Source of the DNA: Prauserella_A oleivorans
GTDB lineage: Bacteria > Actinomycetota > Actinomycetes > Mycobacteriales > Pseudonocardiaceae
Direction of reading: 5' to 3'
Assembly (NCBI RefSeq): GCF_042685745.1
Contig: NZ_JBHUNT010000001.1
Span: 5,518,001 to 5,582,000 of the forward strand
DNA length: 64,000 nucleotides
Made by a program: the position numbers and the translations under genes. Each line of letters opens with the position of its first letter. Position 1 is the first letter of the stretch. Below, piece by piece: positions 25,646 through 34,653 of the stretch. Below the pieces are notes generated by a model. It saw nothing but the letters and a program-made list of their open reading frames with translations. It made no database searches and was not told where the DNA came from.

Positions 25646-26727
25646 TGACCAACCTCGTTCTCGAGTGCGTCCAGGGAACCGGCGAGCCGCACGAGCGCGG
25701 CGTCGTCGGCGGGTGAGGGACCGTACAGCACGTCGTGTGCGTCGCGGCCGGTCCGCGCCGCGACGGCGGCGACCACGGCCTCGGGCTCGGCGTCGGCGGG
25801 CAGCCCGAGCGCGGGCAGCAGCCGGTCGCGGGTGGCCCGGCGCAGCGCCTCGGCGGCGTGGTCGCGGGCGCCGGCCCGGCGGTACAGGCGGGCCCGGCCC
25901 TCCACCGTCTCGGCACCCCGCACCACCACCGGCAGCGGCTCGGTGACCACCGGGCCGAGCCTGCGCGCCCGCCACAGCGCGAACAGCGCCGCCGCGACCC
26001 CGAGCTGGACGGCGCCGAACACCCAGCTGCCGGGCAGGAGGTCGTAGAGCGACTCCTGGCCGCCTCGCAGCCCGGGGTCGCCCGCCGACGGCTGATACCA
26101 GACGAGCCGCTCGTGGCCGCCGAGCAGGCGCAGCGCGAGTGCGGCGTTGCCCTCGTCGTCCAGCGCGGTGTTGGTGAGCGGGTGGCCGCTGCCGAGCACG
26201 GTGACGGCGTCCGAGGCGGCCAGCGCGCCGTCGTAGCACGTCGCCGGTGCGCGGTAGGCGGTGCCGCCGAGCGTCACCGGTCCGGCCGCGACCGCGTCGG
26301 CTCGGCCGCAGCCGGGGTGCCTGGTCGTGGTGGTGAGGACATCGCCCGCCGTCATGCCGGGAGCGACCGCGTCGAGCGCCCGCTGATCGGGTGCGATCAA
26401 CACGACCGACGCCGCCTCGGCCGCGAGCGTGCGCAGGGCCGCGTCCGCGACCAGGCCGGGCGAGGTCACGAGCAGCGTGGCCCCGGCCGCGGAGACGTCG
26501 GCGCTGCTGGTCACCGGCTCCACCCGCACGCCCTGGGCAGCGAGCAGCCGCGCGAGGGCACGGCTGCCGCCGGGCTCGGCCGAGGCAGGATCGAGGTCGC
26601 GGCCGTCGCCGCCGCTGCGGGCAAGACTCAGCACCACGCCCGTCAGCAACACGAGGACCACGATGACGACGGGCGTGCGCGCCGCGCGCCACACCGCCCG
26701 GGCGTCGGCGGACACGGAGGTGGTCAC
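25642..26727 (-). CDS. DUF4350 domain membrane protein
   Basis: 361 residues from GTG 26727. Membrane helices near 18-36 and 250-267 enclose an extracytoplasmic DUF4350 domain (GGSRALARLLAAQGVRVEPV near 55). The cytoplasmic C-terminal part is helical. DUF4350 proteins occur in MoxR/DUF58 operons of actinobacteria; function is unknown. Both ends overlap neighbours by 4 nt. Confidence 0.9.
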   Translation of the reverse strand: MTTSVSADARAVWRAARTPVVIVVLVLLTGVVLSLARSGGDGRDLDPASAEPGGSRALARLLAAQGVRVEPVTSSADVSAAGATLLVTSPGLVADAALRTLAAEAASVVLIAPDQRALDAVAPGMTAGDVLTTTTRHPGCGRADAVAAGPVTLGGTAYRAPATCYDGALAASDAVTVLGSGHPLTNTALDDEGNAALALRLLGGHERLVWYQPSAGDPGLRGGQESLYDLLPGSWVFGAVQLGVAAALFALWRARRLGPVVTEPLPVVVRGAETVEGRARLYRRAGARDHAAEALRRATRDRLLPALGLPADAEPEAVVAAVAARTGRDAHDVLYGPSPADDAALVRLAGSLDALENEVGQ

Positions 26728-27359
26728 CGCGGCACCGGCCTCGGACGGGCCCCGCGGACGGCTTCCTCGAGCGCGGCGAGGCGCGTGCAGGCGGCCAGGT
26801 CGGCGTGCCGTCCGCCGTAGTGCACGTCGTCGAAGAGCGCCGCGGCCGCACGCAACCCGGCCGCCTCGGCGGGCAGCTGCCGCCCGGCTTCGGTGGCGGC
26901 CTCGGTCGCGGTCCGGCCGGAGCGTTCGTCCAGCACCCCGCGTTCCTCCAGTGAGCGGACGATCGCGCGGAACCACTCGCGCACGGCCTCGTCGGCGTCG
27001 CCGCGGGCCTGGGCGGCCTCGGCGGCCTGCCGGTGCGCCGCCGCGGTCCGCACAGTGCCGTCGAACACCCGGCCCGGCCGGAGCCGGGCAGGTCGCGCGA
27101 TGCGGCCCGCCCGCAGCCGGATGACGACCACGAGCACCACCAGCACCACGGCCAGCACCAGCAGGCCGGCGCCGCCACCCGGCGGGAGACCACCGAGCAG
27201 GCCGAAGACGTCGGCGAGCCGGTCGCCGATCCAGTCGACGACGCGGGCGGGCAGTGACGGCTCGGCCTCGGCGTAGACCGGGTCGGCCAGTTCCTCGGCG
27301 GCGGCGCGGCGGGCGTCGTCCCGTCCGACGTCCACGGGCACGCCTGCCCGCGCGGTCAT
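26724..27359 (-). CDS. DUF4129 domain membrane protein
   Basis: 211 residues with one clear membrane helix (about 63-85) and a C-terminal DUF4129 domain including a VREWFRAIVRSLEERGVL helix and TATEAATEAGRQLP segment. DUF4129 is often associated with transglutaminase-like or MoxR operons and may bind partner proteins. Overlaps the upstream and downstream genes by 4 nt. Confidence 0.88.
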   Translation of the reverse strand: MTARAGVPVDVGRDDARRAAAEELADPVYAEAEPSLPARVVDWIGDRLADVFGLLGGLPPGGGAGLLVLAVVLVVLVVVIRLRAGRIARPARLRPGRVFDGTVRTAAAHRQAAEAAQARGDADEAVREWFRAIVRSLEERGVLDERSGRTATEAATEAGRQLPAEAAGLRAAAALFDDVHYGGRHADLAACTRLAALEEAVRGARPRPVPR

Positions 27360-28309
27360 GCCTGGCCGGCCGCGCGCGCGAGCTCCAGGTCGAGACCTTC
27401 CCGGCGCATCCGCTGGTCGATGTAGATCAGTGCGGTCACCGCGGCGGAGAAGGGCACCGTGATGGTCGAGGCCACCGCGTAGCCGAGCTCACCGATCAGC
27501 AACTGGCCGACCGAGGCGTCCTGGCCGATGTCCGCGCCACCGAGGAACCCGAACGGCAGCTGGATCACCAGGCTGATGACGAACGCGATCAGCATGGCCA
27601 GCACGAGCAGGCCGAACACCCGCCACCACGAGCCGCGCACCAGCTCCGTGGACCGGCGCAGCGACATGCCGACCCGGCCGCGTTCGAGCACGAGCGCCGG
27701 CGTCGCCAGGCTGAGGAACACGTACGCCGCGATGCCGGGGATGATGAACAGGAACGTCCCCACCGTCACGATGACGGCCACCAGCACGGTCAGTCCCAGC
27801 AGCGGCAGAAGCCGAGGTTTGAGTTCCTCCCACGCCTCGCCGAACGTGATCCGCCGGCCGAGCACGGCCTTGCCGACCACCACCATCAGCAGCCCGGTGA
27901 GGAACGTCTGGGTCAGCAGCGTGACCACCAGCACGACGCTGTTGGCGGCCAGGGCGTCACCGAGCGCCGACCACAACTGCTCGAGCTGCTGCTGCTCGCT
28001 GGCGTTCGGGTTGATCGTCACCGGTTCCACGCGGTCGAGCACCCACAGGTCGGCGGCCAGGAAGAGCAGCGCGCTCACCAGCGCGACGGCGGCCGACGAG
28101 CCGAACACGATGCCGGCGTGCTTGCGCATCGTCGCGATCGCACCGTCCAGGATCTCGCCGACTCCCAGTGGACGCAGCGGGATCACACCCGGCTGCCCGC
28201 GGAAACCCTGGCCACCCTGCTGCGGGTGGCGCGGGTATTGAGGCGGCTGCTGCGGCCGCGCGGGCCCGTCGTCCGGGTCCGGCGACGACCAGCCACGGGA
28301 ATCACTCAT
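27356..28309 (-). CDS. Membrane protein with proline-rich N-terminus, glycerophosphodiesterase membrane-domain-like
   Basis: 317 residues from ATG 28309. Residues 1-42 are Pro/Gln/Gly rich and disordered. The rest has about six membrane helices with an RPLGVGEILDGAIATMRKH entry motif near 47 and LRRSTELVRGSWWRVFG near 215, as in the membrane domain often annotated as glycerophosphoryl diester phosphodiesterase membrane domain; no catalytic phosphodiesterase domain is present. First gene of the DUF4129-DUF4350-MoxR-DUF58 operon. Function unknown. Confidence 0.85.
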   Translation of the reverse strand: MSDSRGWSSPDPDDGPARPQQPPQYPRHPQQGGQGFRGQPGVIPLRPLGVGEILDGAIATMRKHAGIVFGSSAAVALVSALLFLAADLWVLDRVEPVTINPNASEQQQLEQLWSALGDALAANSVVLVVTLLTQTFLTGLLMVVVGKAVLGRRITFGEAWEELKPRLLPLLGLTVLVAVIVTVGTFLFIIPGIAAYVFLSLATPALVLERGRVGMSLRRSTELVRGSWWRVFGLLVLAMLIAFVISLVIQLPFGFLGGADIGQDASVGQLLIGELGYAVASTITVPFSAAVTALIYIDQRMRREGLDLELARAAGQA

Positions 28310-28441
28310 GGGCCAATCCTCGCATTCCCGGCCCACCGGGCGGGTGCCACGCTTCGCCGCGGTTCGCCGAAGCCACGCCTGCGCCCGGGGTGCCGTCGTT
28401 ATGCTGATGCGCCGAAGTCGATCTACTGCCGGGGACACCAC

Positions 28442-29557
28442 ATGACGCAACCGCCGCAAGGGCCGCAGGGCCCTCAGTGGCCTCATGGACCTCAGGGGTA
28501 CGGCCACCAGCCGCCCGGCCCCTACCCCGGTCAGGCCGGGTTCGGCTACCCGCCACCCGGATATCCGCCGCCGCGGCCGCCCAACCGCGGACCGATCATC
28601 GCGGTGGCCCTCGGCGCCGTCACACTGCTGGCGCTGGCGTCGGTGCTCGTGGTCACCCTCGCCTCCGGCGGCGACGACGACAACTCCGCCTACGGCTACA
28701 CCAACAACGGCGCAGGCAGCACGGCCACCTCGACCACCACGACCACCACGTCGAGCACGCCGCCGACCACCACGACGACGACCACGAGCAGCGAGACGTC
28801 GACGTCGAGCAGCAGCGTGAGCGCCCCCGAGGGTCCGCGCAAGATCCTCAAGCTCGCCGACCACCCCATCCTGCAGGACCCGAACGCGGGGCTGCAGAAC
28901 CGCGCGTGCCACCTGCCTGCCTGGCAGAGCACCCCGGCCGCGGCCGAGGCCTTCTTCACCGCCGCCGCCGACTGCCTCGACGCGGCATGGGGCCCGTTCC
29001 TGGAGTACTACAACCTGCCGTTCTCCTCGCCGGTGCTGCACTTCCCGGCAGGCGAGAGCTTCCGAACACCGTGCGGCACGATCCAGGTCGGCATCGCCAC
29101 CGCCGCCTACTACTGCGAGAACAACCTCTACGTGCCCTTCGCCGGCCTGCAGACCGACCAGTACGGCGACAACCCCGGCGTCTACCTGGCCCTGTTCGCC
29201 CACGAGTACGGCCACCACGTGCAGGAGGTCGCCGGGATCATGGACGCCGCGTGGGAGCGCATCTACGCGGCGGGCCAGAACAGCCCCGAAGGGCTCGAGA
29301 TGTCGCGGCGCAAGGAACTGCAGGCGCAGTGCTTCTCGGGAATGTTCCTGGGCGCGCACGTCGACCGGGGCGGCTCCATCACCCGCGACATGTACGACAA
29401 GGCCTGGTACGACCAGGAGACGCGCGGCGACGACACCTCGGGCACCCAGGACCACGGCAGCAACGCCAACTACGCCGCCTGGTGGCGGGCCGGTGCCTAC
29501 GACAACCGGATCGTCGACTGCAATACCTTCGCCGCTTCCAGCGCCGACGTCGCCTGA
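28442..29557 (+). CDS. Neutral zinc metallopeptidase (YpfJ-like), membrane anchored
   Basis: 371 residues from ATG 28442. A Pro/Gly/Gln-rich cytoplasmic head (1-47) precedes one membrane helix (about 50-72), then a Thr/Ser-rich spacer (about 90-130) and an extracytoplasmic peptidase domain. The zinc motif HEYGHHVQE is near residue 257 and the downstream ELQAQCFSG supplies the third ligand region. Four or more Cys (CGTIQVG, YYCENN) may form disulfides. The substrate is unknown. Divergent from the DUF58/MoxR operon. Confidence 0.9.
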   Translation: MTQPPQGPQGPQWPHGPQGYGHQPPGPYPGQAGFGYPPPGYPPPRPPNRGPIIAVALGAVTLLALASVLVVTLASGGDDDNSAYGYTNNGAGSTATSTTTTTTSSTPPTTTTTTTSSETSTSSSSVSAPEGPRKILKLADHPILQDPNAGLQNRACHLPAWQSTPAAAEAFFTAAADCLDAAWGPFLEYYNLPFSSPVLHFPAGESFRTPCGTIQVGIATAAYYCENNLYVPFAGLQTDQYGDNPGVYLALFAHEYGHHVQEVAGIMDAAWERIYAAGQNSPEGLEMSRRKELQAQCFSGMFLGAHVDRGGSITRDMYDKAWYDQETRGDDTSGTQDHGSNANYAAWWRAGAYDNRIVDCNTFAASSADVA

Positions 29558-29609
29558 GTCCGTCCGGAAGCAGAGGCGGCGAGGTGGCGGGCCGCTCGCG
29601 TGTTCCGGG

Positions 29610-30047
29610 TCAGGCGAGCGCGAGCCGGCGCGGCCCCCGCGCGAGCAGGTAGGCGTAGGTGGCGCCGGCGGCGCAGCCGAGCACCAGGAGCGCGAGACCG
29701 ACCGGCCTGCGCAGGTCGCTGGTGCCCGGAGCGGTGCTGGCGAGCTGCACGTCGATGAGCCCGTCGGGCGGATCGTGCGGCACGGCGATCTCGACCTGCT
29801 CGTCCCGGTTGTGCCCGCAGCCGCTCAGCGTGCCGTTGCGGGTGGCCCCGTCCAGCTCGAAGCGGACCGTCTCCTCCGCGTTCGGGTTGGTGCACTCCGC
29901 GGGCAGCGTCACCGTGGCCTCGACGGTGCGGGTCTCCGCTTCGGGGGCGCTGCCGAACAGCGACGGACCGGCCCACCACGCCAGAAGCACGACCAGGATG
30001 CCGGTGACGGCGGCGACGCCGAGAACCCGCCAGGTGAGCGGCGGCAT
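29610..30047 (-). CDS. Hypothetical bitopic membrane protein
   Basis: About 145 residues from ATG 30047, which has AGGG upstream; a longer GTG start at 30077 is possible. Two membrane helices (about 7-25 and 115-135) bracket an extracytoplasmic domain with two Cys (AECTNPNAEE, SGCGHNRDE) that could form a disulfide. No known family recognised. Between the metallopeptidase (convergent) and the K+ channel gene (same strand). Confidence 0.65.
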   Translation of the reverse strand: MPPLTWRVLGVAAVTGILVVLLAWWAGPSLFGSAPEAETRTVEATVTLPAECTNPNAEETVRFELDGATRNGTLSGCGHNRDEQVEIAVPHDPPDGLIDVQLASTAPGTSDLRRPVGLALLVLGCAAGATYAYLLARGPRRLALA

Positions 30048-30151
30048 GTGCCGCCCTGTGTTCACTCGCTGCCGCACGGCGCCAATCGTTCCAGATCCTC
30101 ACGCGCCGGCACAGAAACCAGCGGTACCCGCAACATCACACGACCGCGCGA

Positions 30152-31228
30152 TCAGCGGTTCCGGTTCTCCGGCGGCGCGACTTTGCGCACATACAGCAGC
30201 CGGTCGCCGGGCTCGATCGCGTCGGCCTCGGGCGCGTCCACCCGGTAGAGCTGCCCCGCGCGCACCAGCCCGAGCACGATGTCGGGCAGGTGCCGCGGCG
30301 ACCCACCCTCCTCGGACGGCTCCACCGGGCGTTCCGCGATGGCGAGACCGGTCTCGGGGGTGAGCAGGTCCTCCACCATGTCCACCACGAGCGGGGTACG
30401 GGTCGCGATGCCGAGCAGCCGGCCCGCCGTCTCGCTGGAGACCACCACCTGGTCGGCGCCGGACTGCTTGAGGAGGTGGACGTTCTCCGCCTCCCGCACC
30501 GAGGCCAGAATGCTCGCCTTCGGTGCGAGCTCCCGCGCCGTGAGTGTGACGAGCACGGCGGTGTCGTCGCGGTTCGGCGCGATGACGATCGCCCGTGCCC
30601 GCTGCACGCCCGCGACCCGGAGCACGTCCGAGCGCGTCGCGTTGCCGTGCACGGTGATGAGGTCCAGCGCACTCGCCGAGTCCAGCGCCTGCTGGTTGGT
30701 ATCGACCACGACCACCTGGTTCGGCTCGACGTCCTGCTCGGCGAGCAGCGCGTTGATCGCCGAGCGGCCCTTCGTACCGAACCCGACGACCACGACATGG
30801 TCCCGCACCCTGTTCCTCCACTTCTGGATCCGCAGCGCCTGGCGGGAACGCTCGGTCAGCACCTCCAGTGTGGTGCCGACCAGCACGATCAGGAACATCA
30901 CCCGCAGCGGTGTGATGACAACGATGTTGACCAGCCGGGCCGTGCTGGTGACCGGCGAGATGTCACCGTAGCCGGTGGTCGACAGCGACACGGTGGCGTA
31001 GTAGATGCAGTCCAGGAAACTCAGCCCGTCGCCGTTCGCGTCGCGGTAGCCGTCGCGGTCGAGGTAGACAATGAACACCGCCGCGAACAGGAACAGCAGC
31101 GCGCCGACGATCCGCCGGACGATCGCGTTCAGCGGACTGACCTTCGCATCCGGCATCCGGATGACGCCGACGAGCGCGTGGCCCGGCTGGTCGGACAGCG
31201 GCCGCTGCCGGAGCAGACCCTTGATCAC
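30152..31228 (-). CDS. TrkA-domain potassium channel
   Basis: 358 residues from GTG 31228. Two membrane helices (about 35-55 and 95-125) flank a pore loop with the K+ selectivity filter STTGYGDIS near 81. A TrkA-N (RCK) Rossmann domain follows (VVVGFGTKGRSAINAL near 140, VVVDTNQQALD near 165), then a TrkA-C domain to the end. This is an MthK/Kch-type ligand-gated channel. It lies downstream of adnAB, as the Rv3200c homologue does in mycobacteria, separated here by a tandem repeat. Confidence 0.93.
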   Translation of the reverse strand: MIKGLLRQRPLSDQPGHALVGVIRMPDAKVSPLNAIVRRIVGALLFLFAAVFIVYLDRDGYRDANGDGLSFLDCIYYATVSLSTTGYGDISPVTSTARLVNIVVITPLRVMFLIVLVGTTLEVLTERSRQALRIQKWRNRVRDHVVVVGFGTKGRSAINALLAEQDVEPNQVVVVDTNQQALDSASALDLITVHGNATRSDVLRVAGVQRARAIVIAPNRDDTAVLVTLTARELAPKASILASVREAENVHLLKQSGADQVVVSSETAGRLLGIATRTPLVVDMVEDLLTPETGLAIAERPVEPSEEGGSPRHLPDIVLGLVRAGQLYRVDAPEADAIEPGDRLLYVRKVAPPENRNR

Positions 31229-31248
31229 GCTCCGCAACTCTAGCCCTC

Positions 31249-31395
31249 CCGTCTCCCCCCACCACCCAAACGGTCCCTCCGGGGCCGACTCGATCTTCCG
31301 TCTCCCCCCACCACCCAAACGGTCCCTCCGGGGCCGACTCGATCTTCCGTCTCCCCCCACCACCCAAACGGTCCCTCCGGGGCCGACTCGATCTC
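31249..31395. repeat. Three tandem 49-bp repeats plus a partial fourth
   Basis: Three near-identical 49-bp units start at 31249, 31298 and 31347; a fourth begins at 31396 but diverges after about 9 nt. Each unit has a C-rich tract (CCCCCCACCACCC on plus, G-rich on minus) and an imperfect dyad GGTCCC-TCC-GGGGCC. They fill the gap between the adnB stop (31435) and the K+ channel start (31228). Confidence 0.95.
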
Positions 31396-31434
31396 CCGTC
31401 TCCCGGAGTCGGCACGTTCCCCGGCTGACTCCGG

Positions 31435-34400
31435 CTACTCCGCGGGCACCGACCGGAGCAGCGCGCGCAGCCCGTCCGCGTCGAGCAGGTCGACCGGGCG
31501 CAGGGTGTGGTCGTGCCGGACGTAGTGGAACGCCGCGCGCACCTTCTCCAGCGGAGTGCCCGACAGCCCCGCCCAGGCCAGCCGGTAGGCGGCGAGCTGC
31601 ACCGACAGCGCGGGAAGCCGGGTCTCGTCGGGCACCGCGCCGGTCTTCCAGTCCACGACTGTCCAGCCGCCGTCGGCGTCGGCGAACACGGCGTCCATCC
31701 GGCCGCGCACGGTGACGCCGTCGATGACCGTGGAGAACGGCACCTCCACCTCGTGCGGTGTCCGGTGCGCCCAGGCGCTGCGCTCGAACGCCTCCCGCAG
31801 CGCGTCCAGCTCGGCGTCGCTCGCCGCGCCGACGTCGGCGGCGCCGGGCAGGTCGTCGATCTCCAGCAGCCGCTCCCCCGCGAACCGCCGTTCGAGCCAG
31901 CCGTGGAAGGCCGTGCCGCGCCGGGCGAACGCGTTGGGCGGGAACGGCAACGGGCGGCGCAGCCTGCGGGCCAGCTCCTCGGGCTCCCCGGCGAGCTCGA
32001 CGAGCTGGCTCACCGACAGGTGGCCGGGCAGGGCGATCTGTTCGGTCCGGCCCGACGCGCGCTCCCGTTCGGCGAGCAGCACGTCGGTGTCGGCGATCCA
32101 GCCGTCCGGGTCGTCCTCGTCGATCGGCAGGTCGAGCTCCTCGAGCGCCGCCAGCACCAACCGGGCGCCCTCGGCCACGGCGGCGCGCCTGGCTCCGAGC
32201 GGGTCGGCAGGCCACACCGCCGAGTCGGACGCGGTGACCAGCGGGTTCTGCAACTCGTCGGGCTCCTGCGGCTCGGGTGCCCAGTGCGCGATCGTGCCCA
32301 CGCGGTCGTCGGCGGCGATGGTCTCGGCGAGCTCGGTGAGGAACTCCGACGGTCCCTTGGGCCGCGAGCTCGTCTCGTTCCACCAGTGTCCGGAGGCGAA
32401 CAGGTAGTGCTCGCTGCGGGTGAGCGCCACATAGCAGAGGCGGCGTTCCTCATCGGCGTGCCGCGCGGCGAAGGCGCTCTCGTGCTCGGCGCAGGCCTCC
32501 TGTACCTCCTTGCGGTCCTCGCCGCCGTGCAGCCGGAGCTCCGGCAGGTCCTGGCTGTCGCCGCGCAGCGGGGCGGGCAGCTCCGTGACGGTCCTGAGCC
32601 ACGACGACGACCTGCGCTTGCCGGGAAAGGTGTCCTTCACCAGGTGCGGCACGGCCACCACGCGCCATTCGAGGCCCTTCGCGGAGTGCACGGTGAGCAC
32701 CTGCACCCGGTCGGCGACCACCTCGACCTCGCCGGGCGGCAACCCGTCCTCGGCGTGCTCGGCCGTGGCGAGGTAGTCCAGGAAGGACATCAGGGTGCCG
32801 GTGGGCGAGTTCTCGGCGTATTCGGTGACGACGTCGGCGAAGGCGTCGAGGTGTGCGCGGCCCGCACCGCCGGGCCGGGACATGGCCTCGACGTCGAGCA
32901 GCATGGTGCGTTCGACGTCGGCGACGAGCTCGGGCAGCGGCTGGTCGAGCCTGCGCCGGAGGCCCTCGAGCTCCCGGCTGAGCCGGCGGATCCGGGCGTA
33001 GCCCTCCTCGGAATAGCGCGCCGGATCGCCGGGGTCGTCGAGCGCGTCGACGAGCCCGGCCTGCTCGGCGCGTTCGGCGACGACGAGGTCGCCCGCGGCG
33101 GACAGTTCGCCCGCCCGGCGCCACAACGCGGCGAGGTCGGCGGCCGCGAGCCGCCAGCGGGCGCCCGTGAGCAGCCTCGCGGCGGCGGTACCGGACAGCG
33201 GCTCGGACAGCACGCGCAGTGTCGCGACGAGATCGGCCACCTCGGGTTCGTCGAGCAGCCCACCGAGCCCGACCACCTCCACCGGCAGGCCGCGCGCGCG
33301 CAGCGCGGCGGCGATGGGCGCCATATCCGCCCGGCGGCGGACGAGCACGGCCGCCGTCGGCGGTGTCCCCCTCTCGGCCCGCTCGGCGAACCACACGCGC
33401 GCCATCTCGTCGGCGAGCCACTCACGTTCGGCCCGCACGTCCGGCAGCAGGGCGCACCGCACCTCCGCCGGGTGGGCCCCCTCGCGGGCACGCAGCTGCT
33501 GCACACCCAGCCCCTGGGCACGCAGCGGCTCCGCGATGCCGTTGGCCAGGGTGAGCACCTCGGCCGGGTTGCGGAAACTCGTGAGCATGCCGTACTCGCG
33601 GGCAGGCCGCAGTCCCTCCGGGCCACGCCGGGGGAAGTCGGTGGTGAACCGCGGCAGGTTGGCGGCACTCGCGCCGCGCCAGCCGTAGATGGCCTGCGCG
33701 GGGTCGCCGACGGCGGTCACCGGCAGCGGGTCCCCGGCGGGCTCCCCGCCGAAGAGTGCCCGGAGCAGCACGCGCTGGGCGTGGCCGGTGTCCTGGTACT
33801 CGTCCAGCAGCACGGCCCCGTAGCGTTCCCGCTCCCCCGCGACGACTTCCGGATGTGCCTCGGCCAGCCGCGCGGCGAGCGACATCTGGTCGGCGAAGTC
33901 GAGAGCACCCTCGGCGCGTTTGCGCTGCCGGTACGCCTCGACGAGCGGCAGCAGCTCGAGCCGGAACCGTTGCGCCGCCAGGATGTCCTTCAGCTCACCG
34001 GGAAGCTCGTGGCGCTGCCGCTTGGTCTTCGGCGCGTTCTCGATCAGCGAGCACAGCCATGTGGTGTACTCACGCAGCTTCTCCGGCTCGACCAGGTGCT
34101 CTCCCAGCTCGCCCGCGAGGCCCAGCAGGGCGGCCGTGACGGTCGGCGGGATGCGGTCGGTGTCCAGGTCGTTGTCCCATGTCGACACCACGCGGTGGGC
34201 GAGCTGCCAGGAGGCGGTCTCCGACAGCATCCGCGCGCCGGGCTGCACGGGCAGCCGCAGCCCGTGTTCGGCGAGCAACCTGCCCGCGTACGCGTGATAG
34301 GTGAGCACGGTGGGTTCGCCCGCCAGGACGGCGGTCCGCCGCTCGCCACTCGGGTCGAGCCGGTCGAGCAGACCCGATCCGGCGAGGCGGCGCAGCCGCG

Positions 34401-34653
34401 CCCGCACCCGGTCGGAGAGCTGCCGCGCGGCCTTGCGCGTGAACGTCAGCCCGAGCACCCGCTCCGGCGTGACGAAACCGTTGGCCACCAGCCACACCAC
34501 GCGGGCCGCCATCGTCTCCGTCTTGCCCGCCCCCGCGCCCGCCACGACGAGCGCCGGCTCGGCGGGTGCGGCGATGACGGCGGCCTGCTCGTCCGTGGGC
34601 GGGTGGATGCCGAGCGCGTCGGCGACCTCGGCCGGGCTCACCAATTCCGTCAC
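31435..34653 (-). CDS. adnB: AdnB-like UvrD-family helicase with RecB-type nuclease
   Basis: 1072 residues from GTG 34653. Superfamily 1A helicase motor: Walker A VAGAGAGKTETM near 40, motif II LLDEYQDTGHAQ near 280, motif IV-VI including VHSAKGLEWRVV and YVALTRSEH. The C-terminal PD-(D/E)XK nuclease has GRMDAVF and VVDWKTG. With AdnA it forms the mycobacterial-type heterodimer that resects double-strand breaks. Its start overlaps adnA by 4 nt (GTGA); length close to mycobacterial AdnB. Confidence 0.95.
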   Translation of the reverse strand: MTELVSPAEVADALGIHPPTDEQAAVIAAPAEPALVVAGAGAGKTETMAARVVWLVANGFVTPERVLGLTFTRKAARQLSDRVRARLRRLAGSGLLDRLDPSGERRTAVLAGEPTVLTYHAYAGRLLAEHGLRLPVQPGARMLSETASWQLAHRVVSTWDNDLDTDRIPPTVTAALLGLAGELGEHLVEPEKLREYTTWLCSLIENAPKTKRQRHELPGELKDILAAQRFRLELLPLVEAYRQRKRAEGALDFADQMSLAARLAEAHPEVVAGERERYGAVLLDEYQDTGHAQRVLLRALFGGEPAGDPLPVTAVGDPAQAIYGWRGASAANLPRFTTDFPRRGPEGLRPAREYGMLTSFRNPAEVLTLANGIAEPLRAQGLGVQQLRAREGAHPAEVRCALLPDVRAEREWLADEMARVWFAERAERGTPPTAAVLVRRRADMAPIAAALRARGLPVEVVGLGGLLDEPEVADLVATLRVLSEPLSGTAAARLLTGARWRLAAADLAALWRRAGELSAAGDLVVAERAEQAGLVDALDDPGDPARYSEEGYARIRRLSRELEGLRRRLDQPLPELVADVERTMLLDVEAMSRPGGAGRAHLDAFADVVTEYAENSPTGTLMSFLDYLATAEHAEDGLPPGEVEVVADRVQVLTVHSAKGLEWRVVAVPHLVKDTFPGKRRSSSWLRTVTELPAPLRGDSQDLPELRLHGGEDRKEVQEACAEHESAFAARHADEERRLCYVALTRSEHYLFASGHWWNETSSRPKGPSEFLTELAETIAADDRVGTIAHWAPEPQEPDELQNPLVTASDSAVWPADPLGARRAAVAEGARLVLAALEELDLPIDEDDPDGWIADTDVLLAERERASGRTEQIALPGHLSVSQLVELAGEPEELARRLRRPLPFPPNAFARRGTAFHGWLERRFAGERLLEIDDLPGAADVGAASDAELDALREAFERSAWAHRTPHEVEVPFSTVIDGVTVRGRMDAVFADADGGWTVVDWKTGAVPDETRLPALSVQLAAYRLAWAGLSGTPLEKVRAAFHYVRHDHTLRPVDLLDADGLRALLRSVPAE

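Noticed and set aside
27254..29557. A 767-codon plus-strand frame covering the membrane gene and the metallopeptidase
   Set aside because: Only the portion from ATG 28442 is real; the preceding part is the shadow of minus-strand genes.
31249..31395. CRISPR array
   Set aside because: The 49-bp units are directly adjacent with no variable spacers, and no cas genes are nearby.
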